A DNA stretch of 64,000 nt from an uncultured Flavobacteriaceae bacterium (lineage in GTDB: Bacteria > Bacteroidota > Bacteroidia > Flavobacteriales > Flavobacteriaceae), in contig CANMSN010000001.1 in the NCBI GenBank assembly GCA_947500585.1, forward strand, positions 434,001-498,000, given 5' to 3'. The notes beneath the pieces are model-generated. The model ran no database searches. It was given only the letters and a program-made list of their open reading frames with translations, and was not told where the DNA came from. This document shows, piece after piece, positions 55,623 to 64,000 of the stretch. A program made the position numbers and the translations under genes. How positions within the stretch are numbered: position 1 is the stretch's first letter; each line of letters begins with the position of its first letter.

Positions 55623-56573
55623 CTAAAACTGTAAAATCTTCTCTTTTTGCTCTTTAAAAGGTTCTATTTTGGGGAGTTCATTAATAGCCAAATCGATGTG
55701 TTTTAAAGCTTCTGTTTTATTACTTCTATGCAAATGTATTTGTGCTAAACGATAATGTGCCCAGGCTTTTGGAACACCATCTTTCTCTGTATAATTTTCA
55801 AGATATGTTTTTAAACATTTTTCACCTTTTTCTAACTGTATATTATACTCTGCAGCTACTTTTCCTATTTGATAGTGTAATGCGTTTCGTTGATGTTTTT
55901 TATGAGCTTCCTCTATATTAACAATAGCCTTTTCAGGCTTATTTTCGTTTTCATAAAGGCTGGTAAGTTTCTCAAAACATATTAAGGAGCCTCCTTCTTT
56001 AATAGCCATTTTATAATATTTTTCGGCAAGTTCAGGCTCATCATCATATTCGTAAATATACCCTTTTGCCAAATACCCGTCTACCTTAGAAAGCTTCTCT
56101 AATTCATCCGCATATTTAAAAGATTTACTTTTGCTACCACCTATAATTCCTGGTAATTGCATAAATAATTCTACTAATGCCCAACGGGCTTCTATATGAT
56201 TTGGATCTAATTCTGCAGCCTTTAAAAATGATGATTTCACATCGCCTATAAAACCAACAGCTTTAATCTTATTTTCTAACGCTTTCATACCCAAAACACC
56301 TCCATATTTGTAATGGTAATTGGCATTGTTTTCGTTGGCGTCAATTAATTTTTTATATTGTTTTATAGAGTTATTCCAATCTTTTTGATGTCCGTAAACA
56401 TCTCCTAAATATTCTATTGCTTTTAAATTATTGGGATGGTCTTCTAAAAACTCAATAAGGATTTTTTCTACTTTTATGTATTGCTTTTTTTGAATGAACG
56501 ATTCTACCTCTTCAAGACTTGATTGGCTAAAAGCAAAAACAGGAATAAATAATAGAAAAAAAAGCTTGTTCAT
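55623..56573 (-). CDS. Secreted TPR-repeat protein
   Basis: About 316 residues from the ATG at 56573. A TTG start at 56588 would add 5 residues before the signal peptide and is less likely. Signal peptide to about 17 (VFAFSQ). TPR-like helix pairs follow, for example HPNNLKAIEYLGDVYGHQKDWNNSIKQYKKLI and DPNHIEARWALVELFMQ. Such proteins act as scaffolds, and no partner is known. It ends about 110 bases upstream of mpl's start on the same strand. Confidence 0.8.
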   Translation of the reverse strand: MNKLFFLLFIPVFAFSQSSLEEVESFIQKKQYIKVEKILIEFLEDHPNNLKAIEYLGDVYGHQKDWNNSIKQYKKLIDANENNANYHYKYGGVLGMKALENKIKAVGFIGDVKSSFLKAAELDPNHIEARWALVELFMQLPGIIGGSKSKSFKYADELEKLSKVDGYLAKGYIYEYDDEPELAEKYYKMAIKEGGSLICFEKLTSLYENENKPEKAIVNIEEAHKKHQRNALHYQIGKVAAEYNIQLEKGEKCLKTYLENYTEKDGVPKAWAHYRLAQIHLHRSNKTEALKHIDLAINELPKIEPFKEQKEKILQF

Positions 56574-56799
56574 ATAATTTAGGTACAAAAAGCAAAGTTA
56601 ATCTTTCATCTGATAAATACTATTTTTTAGAGGTCAGATGTAACCTCTTTAAATACTTTACTTAATAATTATAATTTATTGTAGTCGGTTTTTACTTGAC
56701 TTAAAAAATGGCTAACTTCACTCAACCAACGAAACAGTTTACGCATTTATTGTTTTTTGGAATGGCTTTTGAAAGTAATTTAGAGACAAACTTATAAAA

Positions 56800-59700
56800 A
56801 TGAAAAATACTTTAACCATACTAACGATTTTACTTTTTGCAAACTTTACTCAAGCTCAAAATGCAGATTATGAGGCTTTATGGAGTAAAGTGGAACAATT
56901 TGAGATTAAAGGCTTCGTACAATCGGCTTTAAAAGCTGTTGAAGACATTGAAAAGCAAGCTGAAAAAGATAACAACGCGCCACAGCTTATTAAAACGATG
57001 CTTTTTAAAAGCAAATTTGCTTTGGTTTTAGAGGAAGATGCGCAACTTAACATCATTAATGATTTTAAAACTCAAATTGGTAAAAGTGAATTCCCCACAA
57101 AAAATGTATTAGAAAGTATTCTAGCAAATTTATATTGGCAATATTTTCAACAAAATAGATGGAAATTTTATAATAGAACAAAAACTTCGGAGAAGGTAAA
57201 TACTGAGGATTTTAGGACTTGGGATTTACAAACCTTGTTTGACGAAATTCATTTACACTATCAAAACTCCTTACAAAATGGGTTGATGTTGCAGTTAGAA
57301 CCTTTGAGTAACTATGATACCATTTTAAATCTTCAAAAAGATTCTAAAATTTACCGGCCTACTTTATTTGATTTTCTAAATCATCAAGCTTTAACATTTT
57401 ATAAAACGAACGAAACCCATATTACAAAACCTGCTTATAAATTTGAAATCGATGATCCAAAATTCTTATATGATGCAGTAACGTTTTCATTCTTAAAAAT
57501 AGAATCGAAAGACTCAACGTCTTTGCAACTCAATGCACTTAAAATCTATCAAGACTTAATTAATCTTCATTTAAAAGACGAAAAGCCTTTTGCACTAGCT
57601 GATGCAAATATTGAACGTTTAAAGTTTGTGTATGAGCATGCTACATTTTCAGATGCTCAGGATATATTTTTAAAATCTTTACATACCGAAAGTAAAAATA
57701 ATCAAACTCATGAAGTTTCTGGCTTATATGATTTTGAAATTGCTTCAATATACTTTAGCCATAGTACAGCATATGTAATACAACAAACTGAAGAAAATCG
57801 TTGGAAAGCAAAGGAAGCCATTGAGATTTGTAATACCGTTATTTCAAAATTCCCAAAAAGTAAAGGTGCAGAAAAGTGCGCCGTTTTAAAATCTCAAATA
57901 GAGCAACAATCACTTCAAATTACAACTGAAGATTTTCTTCCTATTCAAAACAATGCGCGACTCTTAGTGCGCTATAAAAATATGGATACACTTCAATTTA
58001 GCATTTTTAAGTTAAAAAGAAATGAGTTAGAAAAGTTCAACAAAATCTACAGAAAAGAAGAACAACTGGCATTCATTAAAAAACTAGATACTGATATAAA
58101 TTGGGAAAGCATACTAAGAAACGAAAATGATTACCAAACCCATACCACCGAAATTTTAGTACCTAAATTAAACAACGGAACATATTTAATAGTTGCATCA
58201 GATGAAAGTAATATTGAAACTTTCGCTTTTAGCACCATTCAAGTTACTGATCTAGCCTTGGTTGAAACCGAAAACGACCATTACAAAACCTTTCAAATTA
58301 TTGATAGAAATAATGGAAAACCTATTGGAAATGCGAGTGTTGAATTAAGTTACAATGAAAATAATAGCAGAAGTAGTCAACAAGAAAATTTTACTACCAA
58401 TACATACGGCGAAATAAAAATTGAAAAAGATAGCGACCGTTACCGAAATATTACTGCCAAAGTTAGACATGGAAATGACTTAGCTTATTTTGGTAATTAT
58501 TATGTAAATAAATATTACGGTCAAGAACATAAAAAACCAGAATATAAATCCTTTTTATTTACAGATAGAAGTATTTATCGCCCTGGGCAAACTGTTTATT
58601 TTAAAGCCATTGCTATCAAAACAAAAAAAGGAAAATCAGAAGTTGTTGCAAACGCATCTGTTTATGCAATTTTGTATAATGTTAATAATGAGGAAATAAA
58701 AGAACTTGAACTTAAAACTAATGAATTTGGTTCTGTTTCGGGTGAATTTATTTTACCAAATAACGGATTAAATGGTCAATATCATATTGAATTTGATGGC
58801 GATGACGAAGATTTTTTTACTGAACACTACTTTTCAGTTGAAGAATACAAACGACCAAAATTTGAAACTAAATTTAATCCCATAACCGAAACATTTAAAG
58901 TAAATGATTCTGTAACCGTAAAAGGCAATGCTCTAGCATATGCTGGAAGTAATATCACCGATGCTAAAGTGGTATATCGTGTCCACAGAAAAATAGAATA
59001 TCCACGTTGGTATTATTGGTATCGATCTAATTTTTACAGCGAACCTCAAGAAATAACTCATGGTGAAACAACTACTAATGATAAAGGTGAGTTTGTAATT
59101 ACCTTTAAAGCCATTCCCGACCAAAGTGTTGATAAAAGCAATTTACCCATTTTTAATTATGAAATTACTGCCGATGTTACCGATTTAAATGGTGAAACAC
59201 GAAGCGCAACTACCATTGTAAATGTGGGTTATCATGCTTTAGTCGCAAATATGACTATTGATGCTATTTTAGATAAAACGAATAAAGACCATGAAATTTT
59301 AATAGACACAAAAAACCTAAATGGTGAGTTTGTACCAGCAAAAGGAACTATTAAAATATACAAATTAAAAGCTCCTAATATAGTTTTAAGAAACAGACCT
59401 TGGAGTGCTCCAGACTATCAAGAGCTTTCAGAAGAAGCGTTTAAAAACTTATTTCCTCATGATGCCTACAATAACGAACACCAATCCAGTAATTGGGAAA
59501 AAGGTGATTTAGTTTTTAATAAATCATTTGATACCGAAAAATCAAAAGCTTTAGAATTAGGCAAGATCAAAAAATGGCAATCAGGACAATATATAGTTAC
59601 TCTAGAAAGTAAAGATAAATTTGGACAAGTAGTAAAAGACGAAATAAAAATAACACTTTACAGTGATGATGATAACACTTTAGCAGATAATCAATTGTTT

Positions 59701-62700
59701 AGCATTTCTAGTAATAAACCCACTTACAAATTTGGTGAAACAGTTATGATAACTATGGCGTCTGCAGCAGAAAACATAGATGTTACTGTCCATATTGAAA
59801 AAGACCATAAGGTTATAAAAACACATGTTATTCAGTTAAATAATAATAAGAAAACCATTTCTGTTCCAGTTGAGGCTAAAGATTTAGGTGGTTTTGTGGT
59901 GCATTACAGTTTTGCAGCGTTTAATAGTTTTCAATCAGGAAGTTTAAATATAGCAGTTCCATATCCTAAAACAGAATTAGATATTGAAACTAAAACCTTT
60001 AGAGACAGACTACAACCAGGAACCGATGAAACTTGGAGTTTTAAAATTAAAGGCCCACAAGGCGAAAAAGTAAGCACAGAATTACTGGCAAGTATGTACG
60101 ATGCCTCATTAGATCAGTTTAAACCACACACATGGAGTTTTAACCCGATTAATAATCCTATGTATTATTCGTCAAACCGAAGTAATGCCAACCAAAGTTT
60201 TGGTACTCGAAATTTTAGGGTTTATAATAATAGAGCTTATGTGAATTATCCGCAACAATATTATGACCAATTGAATTGGTTTGGGTTTCATTTTGGCAAT
60301 AATTACAATTTAAGAATTAGAGGTACTGCAAGTGTTTCAAAAGCACTTAGTGGTCGAGTTTCTGGTTTACAAATTGTTGAAGATGAAATGGAAGTTGAAG
60401 AAAAGGTAATGTTAAATTCAGAAGCGGATTTAGATGAAGTTGTAGTTGTTGGTTATGGAGAAATGAAAAAAGAAGCTTTAAATGCCCCTCCATCTCCAGA
60501 TTCTCCCGAATTTATAGAAGAAAAACCAAACTTCAATAACATCAAAATTCGTAAAAACTTAAATGAAACAGCCTTTTTCTTTCCACATTTAAAAACAGAT
60601 GAAACGGGCAATATAAGTTTCAGTTTTACAACACCAGAAGCCTTAACCCAATGGAAATTACAATTATTAGCACATACTAAAACTTTAGAAAGCGCTACTA
60701 AAACCTTAACCACAGTCACTCAAAAAGAATTAATGGTTATACCAAACGCACCTCGTTTTTTACGCGAAGGTGATAACATAACTATTAACACAAAAATTGC
60801 AAACCTGACTGATAAACAATTGTCTGGACAAGCAAAGTTAATTTTGACCGATGCTATTTCAGGAAAAGATATTACCATAAACTTGCTCAGTTCTCCCCCT
60901 TCGGGGGAGCTAGAGGGGGCTTCCTTCATAGTTGATGCCAAAGGCAACACCCAAGTATCATGGAGTTTAACGATCCCTGATGGTGTACAAGCTGTTCAAT
61001 ATAAAATCATTGCCAAATCTGATGAATTTAGCGATGGTGAACAAAATGCACTTCCAGTTTTAAGCAACCGCATGCTGGTTACCGAAACATTACCTATGTG
61101 GATAAAAAGCAAAGAAACCAAAACATTTACTCTAGATAAACTCGTTTCGACTCCGCTAAACGACCCTAAATCAACATTAAAACACCATAAGTTGACTCTG
61201 GAAATGACTTCCAATCCAGCGTGGTATGCTATTCAGGCATTACCCTATTTAATGGAATATCCTTATGAATGTAACGAGCAAACATTCAGTAGGTATTACG
61301 CTAATGCCTTGGCAAGTCATATAGCAAATTCTAATCCGAGAATTCAAGAGGTTTTCAATCAATGGAAAAATACCGATGCGCTAATTTCAAATTTGGAAAA
61401 GAATGAGGAATTAAAATCTATTTTAATTCAAGAAACACCTTGGTTACGTGATGCACAAAGTGAAACGGAACAGAAAAAACGCATTGCTTTATTATTCGAT
61501 TTAAATAAAATGAATAATGAATTGCAATCGGCAATCAATAAACTTAAAGCAAATCAAATGAACTCTGGTGCTTGGGCATGGTTTAATGGTGGACGTGAAA
61601 ACAGATACATTACCCAACATATTATTTCTGGTTTTGGGCATTTAAAACATTTAACTCGTGGTTTCGACTCCGCTCAACTACCAAACAATTATGGGTCACT
61701 GAGCGAAGTCGAAGCGATGGTTGAAAAAGCCATCAATTATCTCGATTCAGAATTCATAAAAGAATACAAAAACATTAGAAAATATGATGCTAAAATTGAT
61801 TTAAATAAAGACCATTTAAGCTACACGCAACTACACTACTTATATATGCGAAGCTTCTTTTCAGATATTAAAAAGTCCAAAGAGGCTGAAGAAATAATAA
61901 ATTATTATCAAACGCAAATTAAGAAGTATTGGTTATCACGTTCTCTGTATTCAAAAGGATTGATGGCTTTAATTTCTCATAGAAATAATGATAAAAAAAC
62001 AGCAAGTACTATTTTAAAATCGTTAAAAGAAACAAGTATTACGTCGGAAGAATTAGGTATGTATTGGAAAGGAAATACCAATTCTTGGTATTGGTACCAA
62101 GCACCTATTGAAACACATGCGTTGTTAATTGAAGCGTTTTCTGAAGCAGGTTCTGTCATTCAGAGTGAAGCGAAGAATCTTGAAACCATTGATAACTTAA
62201 AAATATGGTTACTAAAAAACAAACAAACTAATAAATGGAAAACCACTAAAGCAACTACTGAAGCGGTATATGCATTATTACTTCAAGGAAGTGATTGGTT
62301 AAGCGCCAGCACTGAGCGGAGTCGAAGTGTTACAGATATGGTAGATGTAGTTTTAGGTGGACAACAAATAGCCCCTTCTAAACTTGAAAATGTAAAAGTT
62401 GAAGCTGGAACGGGTTACTATAAAACATCCTGGAATACTACAGAAATTAACCCTGAAATGGGAGAAGTTAAACTCACCAAAAAAGGTGATGGTATCGCTT
62501 GGGGAAGTTTATACTGGCAATATTTTGAAAATTTAGACAACATTACGTCTGCTGAAACTCCATTAAAATTAAAGAAGAAACTATTCCTTAAAACCAATAC
62601 AGATACTGGAGAAGAAATTTCAGAAATCACAAAAGACACTAATTTAAAAGTGGGCGATTTAGTTAGAGTTCGTATTGAATTACGAAGCGACAGAAACATG

Positions 62701-62979
62701 GAATTTATTCACATGAAAGATATGAGAGCTTCTGGATTAGAACCAGTTAACTTAATTTCTAAATACAAATGGCAAGACGGTTTAGGCTACTATGAAAGCA
62801 CAAAAGATGCCTCTACAAACTTCTTTTTTGATTATTTACCTAAAGGTGTTTATATTTTTGAATATGATTTACGAGTAAATAATGCTGGTAATATGAGTAA
62901 CGGGATTACAACAATTCAAAGTATGTATGCTCCAGAATTTAGTAGTCATAGTGAGGGAACAAGAATTACAATAAAATAG
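56800..62979 (+). CDS. Alpha-2-macroglobulin-like protein with SusC-like motif and repeat insertions
   Basis: A 2059-residue secreted protein (signal to about 19). It has macroglobulin-type domains (FTDRSIYRPGQTVYFKA near 585-605) and thioester motif CNEQ at 1491-1494 within YPYECNEQTF, a key trapping residue for proteinase inhibitors of this family. Residues about 1190-1220 hold a SusC-plug-like stretch (IRGTASVSKALSGRVSGLQI) and DEVVVVGYG at 1212-1220, normally seen in TonB-dependent transporters. Five palindromic-repeat insertions are read through in frame. It may trap attacking proteases at the periplasm or surface, but its role in this organism is unproven. It ends in a hairpin at 62988-63020. 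Confidence 0.8.
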   Translation: MKNTLTILTILLFANFTQAQNADYEALWSKVEQFEIKGFVQSALKAVEDIEKQAEKDNNAPQLIKTMLFKSKFALVLEEDAQLNIINDFKTQIGKSEFPTKNVLESILANLYWQYFQQNRWKFYNRTKTSEKVNTEDFRTWDLQTLFDEIHLHYQNSLQNGLMLQLEPLSNYDTILNLQKDSKIYRPTLFDFLNHQALTFYKTNETHITKPAYKFEIDDPKFLYDAVTFSFLKIESKDSTSLQLNALKIYQDLINLHLKDEKPFALADANIERLKFVYEHATFSDAQDIFLKSLHTESKNNQTHEVSGLYDFEIASIYFSHSTAYVIQQTEENRWKAKEAIEICNTVISKFPKSKGAEKCAVLKSQIEQQSLQITTEDFLPIQNNARLLVRYKNMDTLQFSIFKLKRNELEKFNKIYRKEEQLAFIKKLDTDINWESILRNENDYQTHTTEILVPKLNNGTYLIVASDESNIETFAFSTIQVTDLALVETENDHYKTFQIIDRNNGKPIGNASVELSYNENNSRSSQQENFTTNTYGEIKIEKDSDRYRNITAKVRHGNDLAYFGNYYVNKYYGQEHKKPEYKSFLFTDRSIYRPGQTVYFKAIAIKTKKGKSEVVANASVYAILYNVNNEEIKELELKTNEFGSVSGEFILPNNGLNGQYHIEFDGDDEDFFTEHYFSVEEYKRPKFETKFNPITETFKVNDSVTVKGNALAYAGSNITDAKVVYRVHRKIEYPRWYYWYRSNFYSEPQEITHGETTTNDKGEFVITFKAIPDQSVDKSNLPIFNYEITADVTDLNGETRSATTIVNVGYHALVANMTIDAILDKTNKDHEILIDTKNLNGEFVPAKGTIKIYKLKAPNIVLRNRPWSAPDYQELSEEAFKNLFPHDAYNNEHQSSNWEKGDLVFNKSFDTEKSKALELGKIKKWQSGQYIVTLESKDKFGQVVKDEIKITLYSDDDNTLADNQLFSISSNKPTYKFGETVMITMASAAENIDVTVHIEKDHKVIKTHVIQLNNNKKTISVPVEAKDLGGFVVHYSFAAFNSFQSGSLNIAVPYPKTELDIETKTFRDRLQPGTDETWSFKIKGPQGEKVSTELLASMYDASLDQFKPHTWSFNPINNPMYYSSNRSNANQSFGTRNFRVYNNRAYVNYPQQYYDQLNWFGFHFGNNYNLRIRGTASVSKALSGRVSGLQIVEDEMEVEEKVMLNSEADLDEVVVVGYGEMKKEALNAPPSPDSPEFIEEKPNFNNIKIRKNLNETAFFFPHLKTDETGNISFSFTTPEALTQWKLQLLAHTKTLESATKTLTTVTQKELMVIPNAPRFLREGDNITINTKIANLTDKQLSGQAKLILTDAISGKDITINLLSSPPSGELEGASFIVDAKGNTQVSWSLTIPDGVQAVQYKIIAKSDEFSDGEQNALPVLSNRMLVTETLPMWIKSKETKTFTLDKLVSTPLNDPKSTLKHHKLTLEMTSNPAWYAIQALPYLMEYPYECNEQTFSRYYANALASHIANSNPRIQEVFNQWKNTDALISNLEKNEELKSILIQETPWLRDAQSETEQKKRIALLFDLNKMNNELQSAINKLKANQMNSGAWAWFNGGRENRYITQHIISGFGHLKHLTRGFDSAQLPNNYGSLSEVEAMVEKAINYLDSEFIKEYKNIRKYDAKIDLNKDHLSYTQLHYLYMRSFFSDIKKSKEAEEIINYYQTQIKKYWLSRSLYSKGLMALISHRNNDKKTASTILKSLKETSITSEELGMYWKGNTNSWYWYQAPIETHALLIEAFSEAGSVIQSEAKNLETIDNLKIWLLKNKQTNKWKTTKATTEAVYALLLQGSDWLSASTERSRSVTDMVDVVLGGQQIAPSKLENVKVEAGTGYYKTSWNTTEINPEMGEVKLTKKGDGIAWGSLYWQYFENLDNITSAETPLKLKKKLFLKTNTDTGEEISEITKDTNLKVGDLVRVRIELRSDRNMEFIHMKDMRASGLEPVNLISKYKWQDGLGYYESTKDASTNFFFDYLPKGVYIFEYDLRVNNAGNMSNGITTIQSMYAPEFSSHSEGTRITIK
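60893..60920 (+). repeat. In-frame palindromic insertion 1
   Basis: CTCCCCC (60893-60899) pairs with GGGGGAG (60903-60909) around loop TTC, followed by CTAGAGGGGGC. It is GC-rich against an AT-rich gene. It is translated as SPPSGELEGAS inside the alpha-2-macroglobulin-like protein. Confidence 0.8.
61144..61163 (+). repeat. In-frame insertion 2 (partial)
   Basis: Contains TTTCGACTCCGCTAAACG, a partial copy of the TTCGACTCCGCTCA half-element seen at 61662. It is translated in frame near residue 1449. Confidence 0.5.
61662..61715 (+). repeat. In-frame palindromic insertion 3
   Basis: TTCGACTCCGCTCA (61662-61675) pairs with TGAGCGAAGTCGAA (61700-61713) with one mismatch. Translated as FDSAQLPN to SLSEVEA in the alpha-2-macroglobulin-like protein. 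Confidence 0.8.
62152..62181 (+). repeat. In-frame insertion 4
   Basis: Carries TGTCATTCAGAGTGAAGCG then AAGAATCTT, a variant of the same GC-richer repeat family. Translated as VIQSEAKNLE. Confidence 0.65.
62310..62329 (+). repeat. In-frame insertion 5
   Basis: CACTGAGCGGAGTCGAAGTG at 62310-62329 is translated as STERSRS within the alpha-2-macroglobulin-like protein. It is the same family as insertion 3. Confidence 0.75.
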
Positions 62980-62987
62980 TTTCAACA

Positions 62988-63020
62988 AAACCCATCAGAT
63001 TTTATAAACCTGATGGGTTT
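62988..63020 (+). terminator. Hairpin after the alpha-2-macroglobulin-like gene
   Basis: AAACCCATCAG (62988-62998) pairs with CTGATGGGTTT (63010-63020) over an 11-base loop, starting 9 bases after the stop codon. It may also end the leftward gene from the other side. Confidence 0.7.
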
Positions 63021-63453
63021 AAAATATTCTATTAGTTAATGAGCTATCTTTAGACAAAGTTATGAGAAAAACGCACTCATAATCAACCATCTTTAAAGAA
63101 GCTTTCTTGCTCCGTAAATTGTATCTTATTAAAAAATGATGTCTACTTCTAAATCTCCTCTTGTAATTAGATTTTTTTGATTTGTAATTCGCTAATTGCG
63201 AATAAAAAAAATAATTTTATTCCTTTTAGTATAATTTGGCATGAAAACTAAAACCTATAATTGATTAAGAATGCTATAGGTATTTATAACGAAGCATGAC
63301 CTCATTTATCAAATGCAATGCTGACGCCTAACCAAATGCATTAACAGAATAAACTTAAAAGAAAAAGTCACAAGAAACAAAAGGTAATAATTTAAAATTG
63401 CTACCTTATGATTATTAATTAATGTAGCACTATTTATAGGACGTCACATAGAA
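63021..63453. other. Intergenic, nothing recognised
   Basis: AT-rich spacer between the rightward alpha-2-macroglobulin-like gene and the end of the leftward TolC-type gene. No coding frame or RNA structure that I can support. Confidence 0.4.
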
Positions 63454-64000
63454 TCAAAGTGATTGACCACGATAATAATCTAAAACCAAAACGCGTAGCA
63501 AATATTCGTATTTAGCATTTGCTAGATTTACTTTTGTATTATCTAAGTTATTTTTACTGGTAACGTAATTTAAGAAATTGGAAATCCCGTTATTAAACCG
63601 AATTTCGTTAATGCGATAAGATTCCTCATAAGCATTAACCTGCTTTTGTAAACTTTGATAGCGGTTGTAAACAGCTTCCATATCAAAATGTACTTGGGCA
63701 ATGGTATTCTTTATATCTAAATGTGTACGCTCTAATTCTAGAATAGACTCCTCTACCATGATTTTTTCTAGTGCCACATTATTCTTTGCATTAAAACTAT
63801 TAAAAATCGGTACACTTACAGCAACACCAACAACAGTATTTAAATTATTATCCAACTGGTCTTTATAGTCTATACGCTGAGAAGCAAAAGAAGTTTGTTC
63901 TGTCATTACTGGAAAATCTTGATCACTAACAGTTATAAAATCATCTGTTTGAATAATACTTGTGCCAGTAGACACAAAGGTTTCAGCTACACTGGAATAA
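63454..64000 (-). CDS. TolC-type outer-membrane efflux protein (partial)
   Basis: The frame is open through the right edge of the window, so only the C-terminal part is present (182 codons including the stop). It shows the long helices of TolC/OMF outer-membrane channels: VVGVAVSVPIFNSFNAKN followed by two coiled runs, NTIAQVHFDMEAVYNRYQSLQKQV and YRINEIRFNNGISNFLNYVTSKNNLDNTK, the classic C-terminal half. It is usually paired with an RND pump and membrane-fusion protein, which would lie to the right of the window. Confidence 0.85.
   Translation of the reverse strand, partial: YSSVAETFVSTGTSIIQTDDFITVSDQDFPVMTEQTSFASQRIDYKDQLDNNLNTVVGVAVSVPIFNSFNAKNNVALEKIMVEESILELERTHLDIKNTIAQVHFDMEAVYNRYQSLQKQVNAYEESYRINEIRFNNGISNFLNYVTSKNNLDNTKVNLANAKYEYLLRVLVLDYYRGQSL

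Noticed and set aside
60421-60460. DEVVVVGYG suggesting a broken SusC gene
   Set aside because: The frame is continuous with macroglobulin domains on both sides, so it belongs to the alpha-2-macroglobulin-like protein.
1-64000. CRISPR arrays, rRNA and a second SusC/SusD pair
   Set aside because: No regularly spaced repeats, no rRNA sequence and no other SusCD signature were seen on either strand.

Overview
The window is AT-rich DNA from a member of the Bacteroidota, most likely a marine flavobacterium. This rests on a SusC/SusD pair, type IX secretion (T9SS) sorting domains on two secreted proteins, many SPII lipoproteins, LytTR regulation, a proline tRNA and the trxB and mpl gene types. No sequence comparison could be run, so the genus is not assigned.

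Left flank (1-2.9 kb): the start of a NarL/FixJ-type response regulator, a LytTR regulator with a degenerate receiver, tRNA-Pro(GGG), trxB, and a possible 36-residue lipoprotein.

Centre (about 3.2-51.5 kb): one very large polysaccharide utilization locus (PUL). It encodes five intact S1 sulfatases (two more are relics), two canonical GH29 alpha-L-fucosidases plus one GH29-like enzyme and one GH29 relic, a GH141-like beta-helix protein, an SGNH acetylesterase, an alpha/beta-hydrolase esterase, a GH3, a beta-propeller glycosidase, and two paralogous putative TIM-barrel hydrolases. There is also a secreted multidomain TIM-barrel enzyme with a fucolectin-like module and a T9SS domain, two ThuA-like proteins, two proteins with DUF1080 (3-keto-disaccharide hydrolase-type) domains, a DUF1593 protein, and several unassigned proteins. 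Fucosidases, sulfatases, deacetylases and a fucose-lectin module together point to a sulfated, probably acetylated fucose-rich glycan such as brown-algal fucoidan. The substrate is inferred. A conserved 28-bp element lies upstream of six transcription units (before 14975-, 15859+, 17099+, 36401-, 39332- and 51145-), which suggests one regulon under a regulator not encoded in the PUL part of this window.

Working model: secreted endo-acting enzymes and surface lipoproteins cut and desulfate the polymer, SusD/SusC import the oligosaccharides, and periplasmic or outer-membrane fucosidases, sulfatases, esterases, GH3 and keto-sugar-type enzymes finish the job.

Right flank (51.5-64 kb): a 5'-truncated amidase, a small hypothetical gene, a membrane protein with an ExbD-like tail, mpl, a TPR protein, a 2059-residue alpha-2-macroglobulin-like protein carrying several in-frame palindromic-repeat insertions, and the C-terminal part of a TolC-type outer-membrane protein. 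Decayed genes (two sulfatases, one GH29, an IS21 istB relic) mark the PUL edges and interior as evolutionarily fluid.
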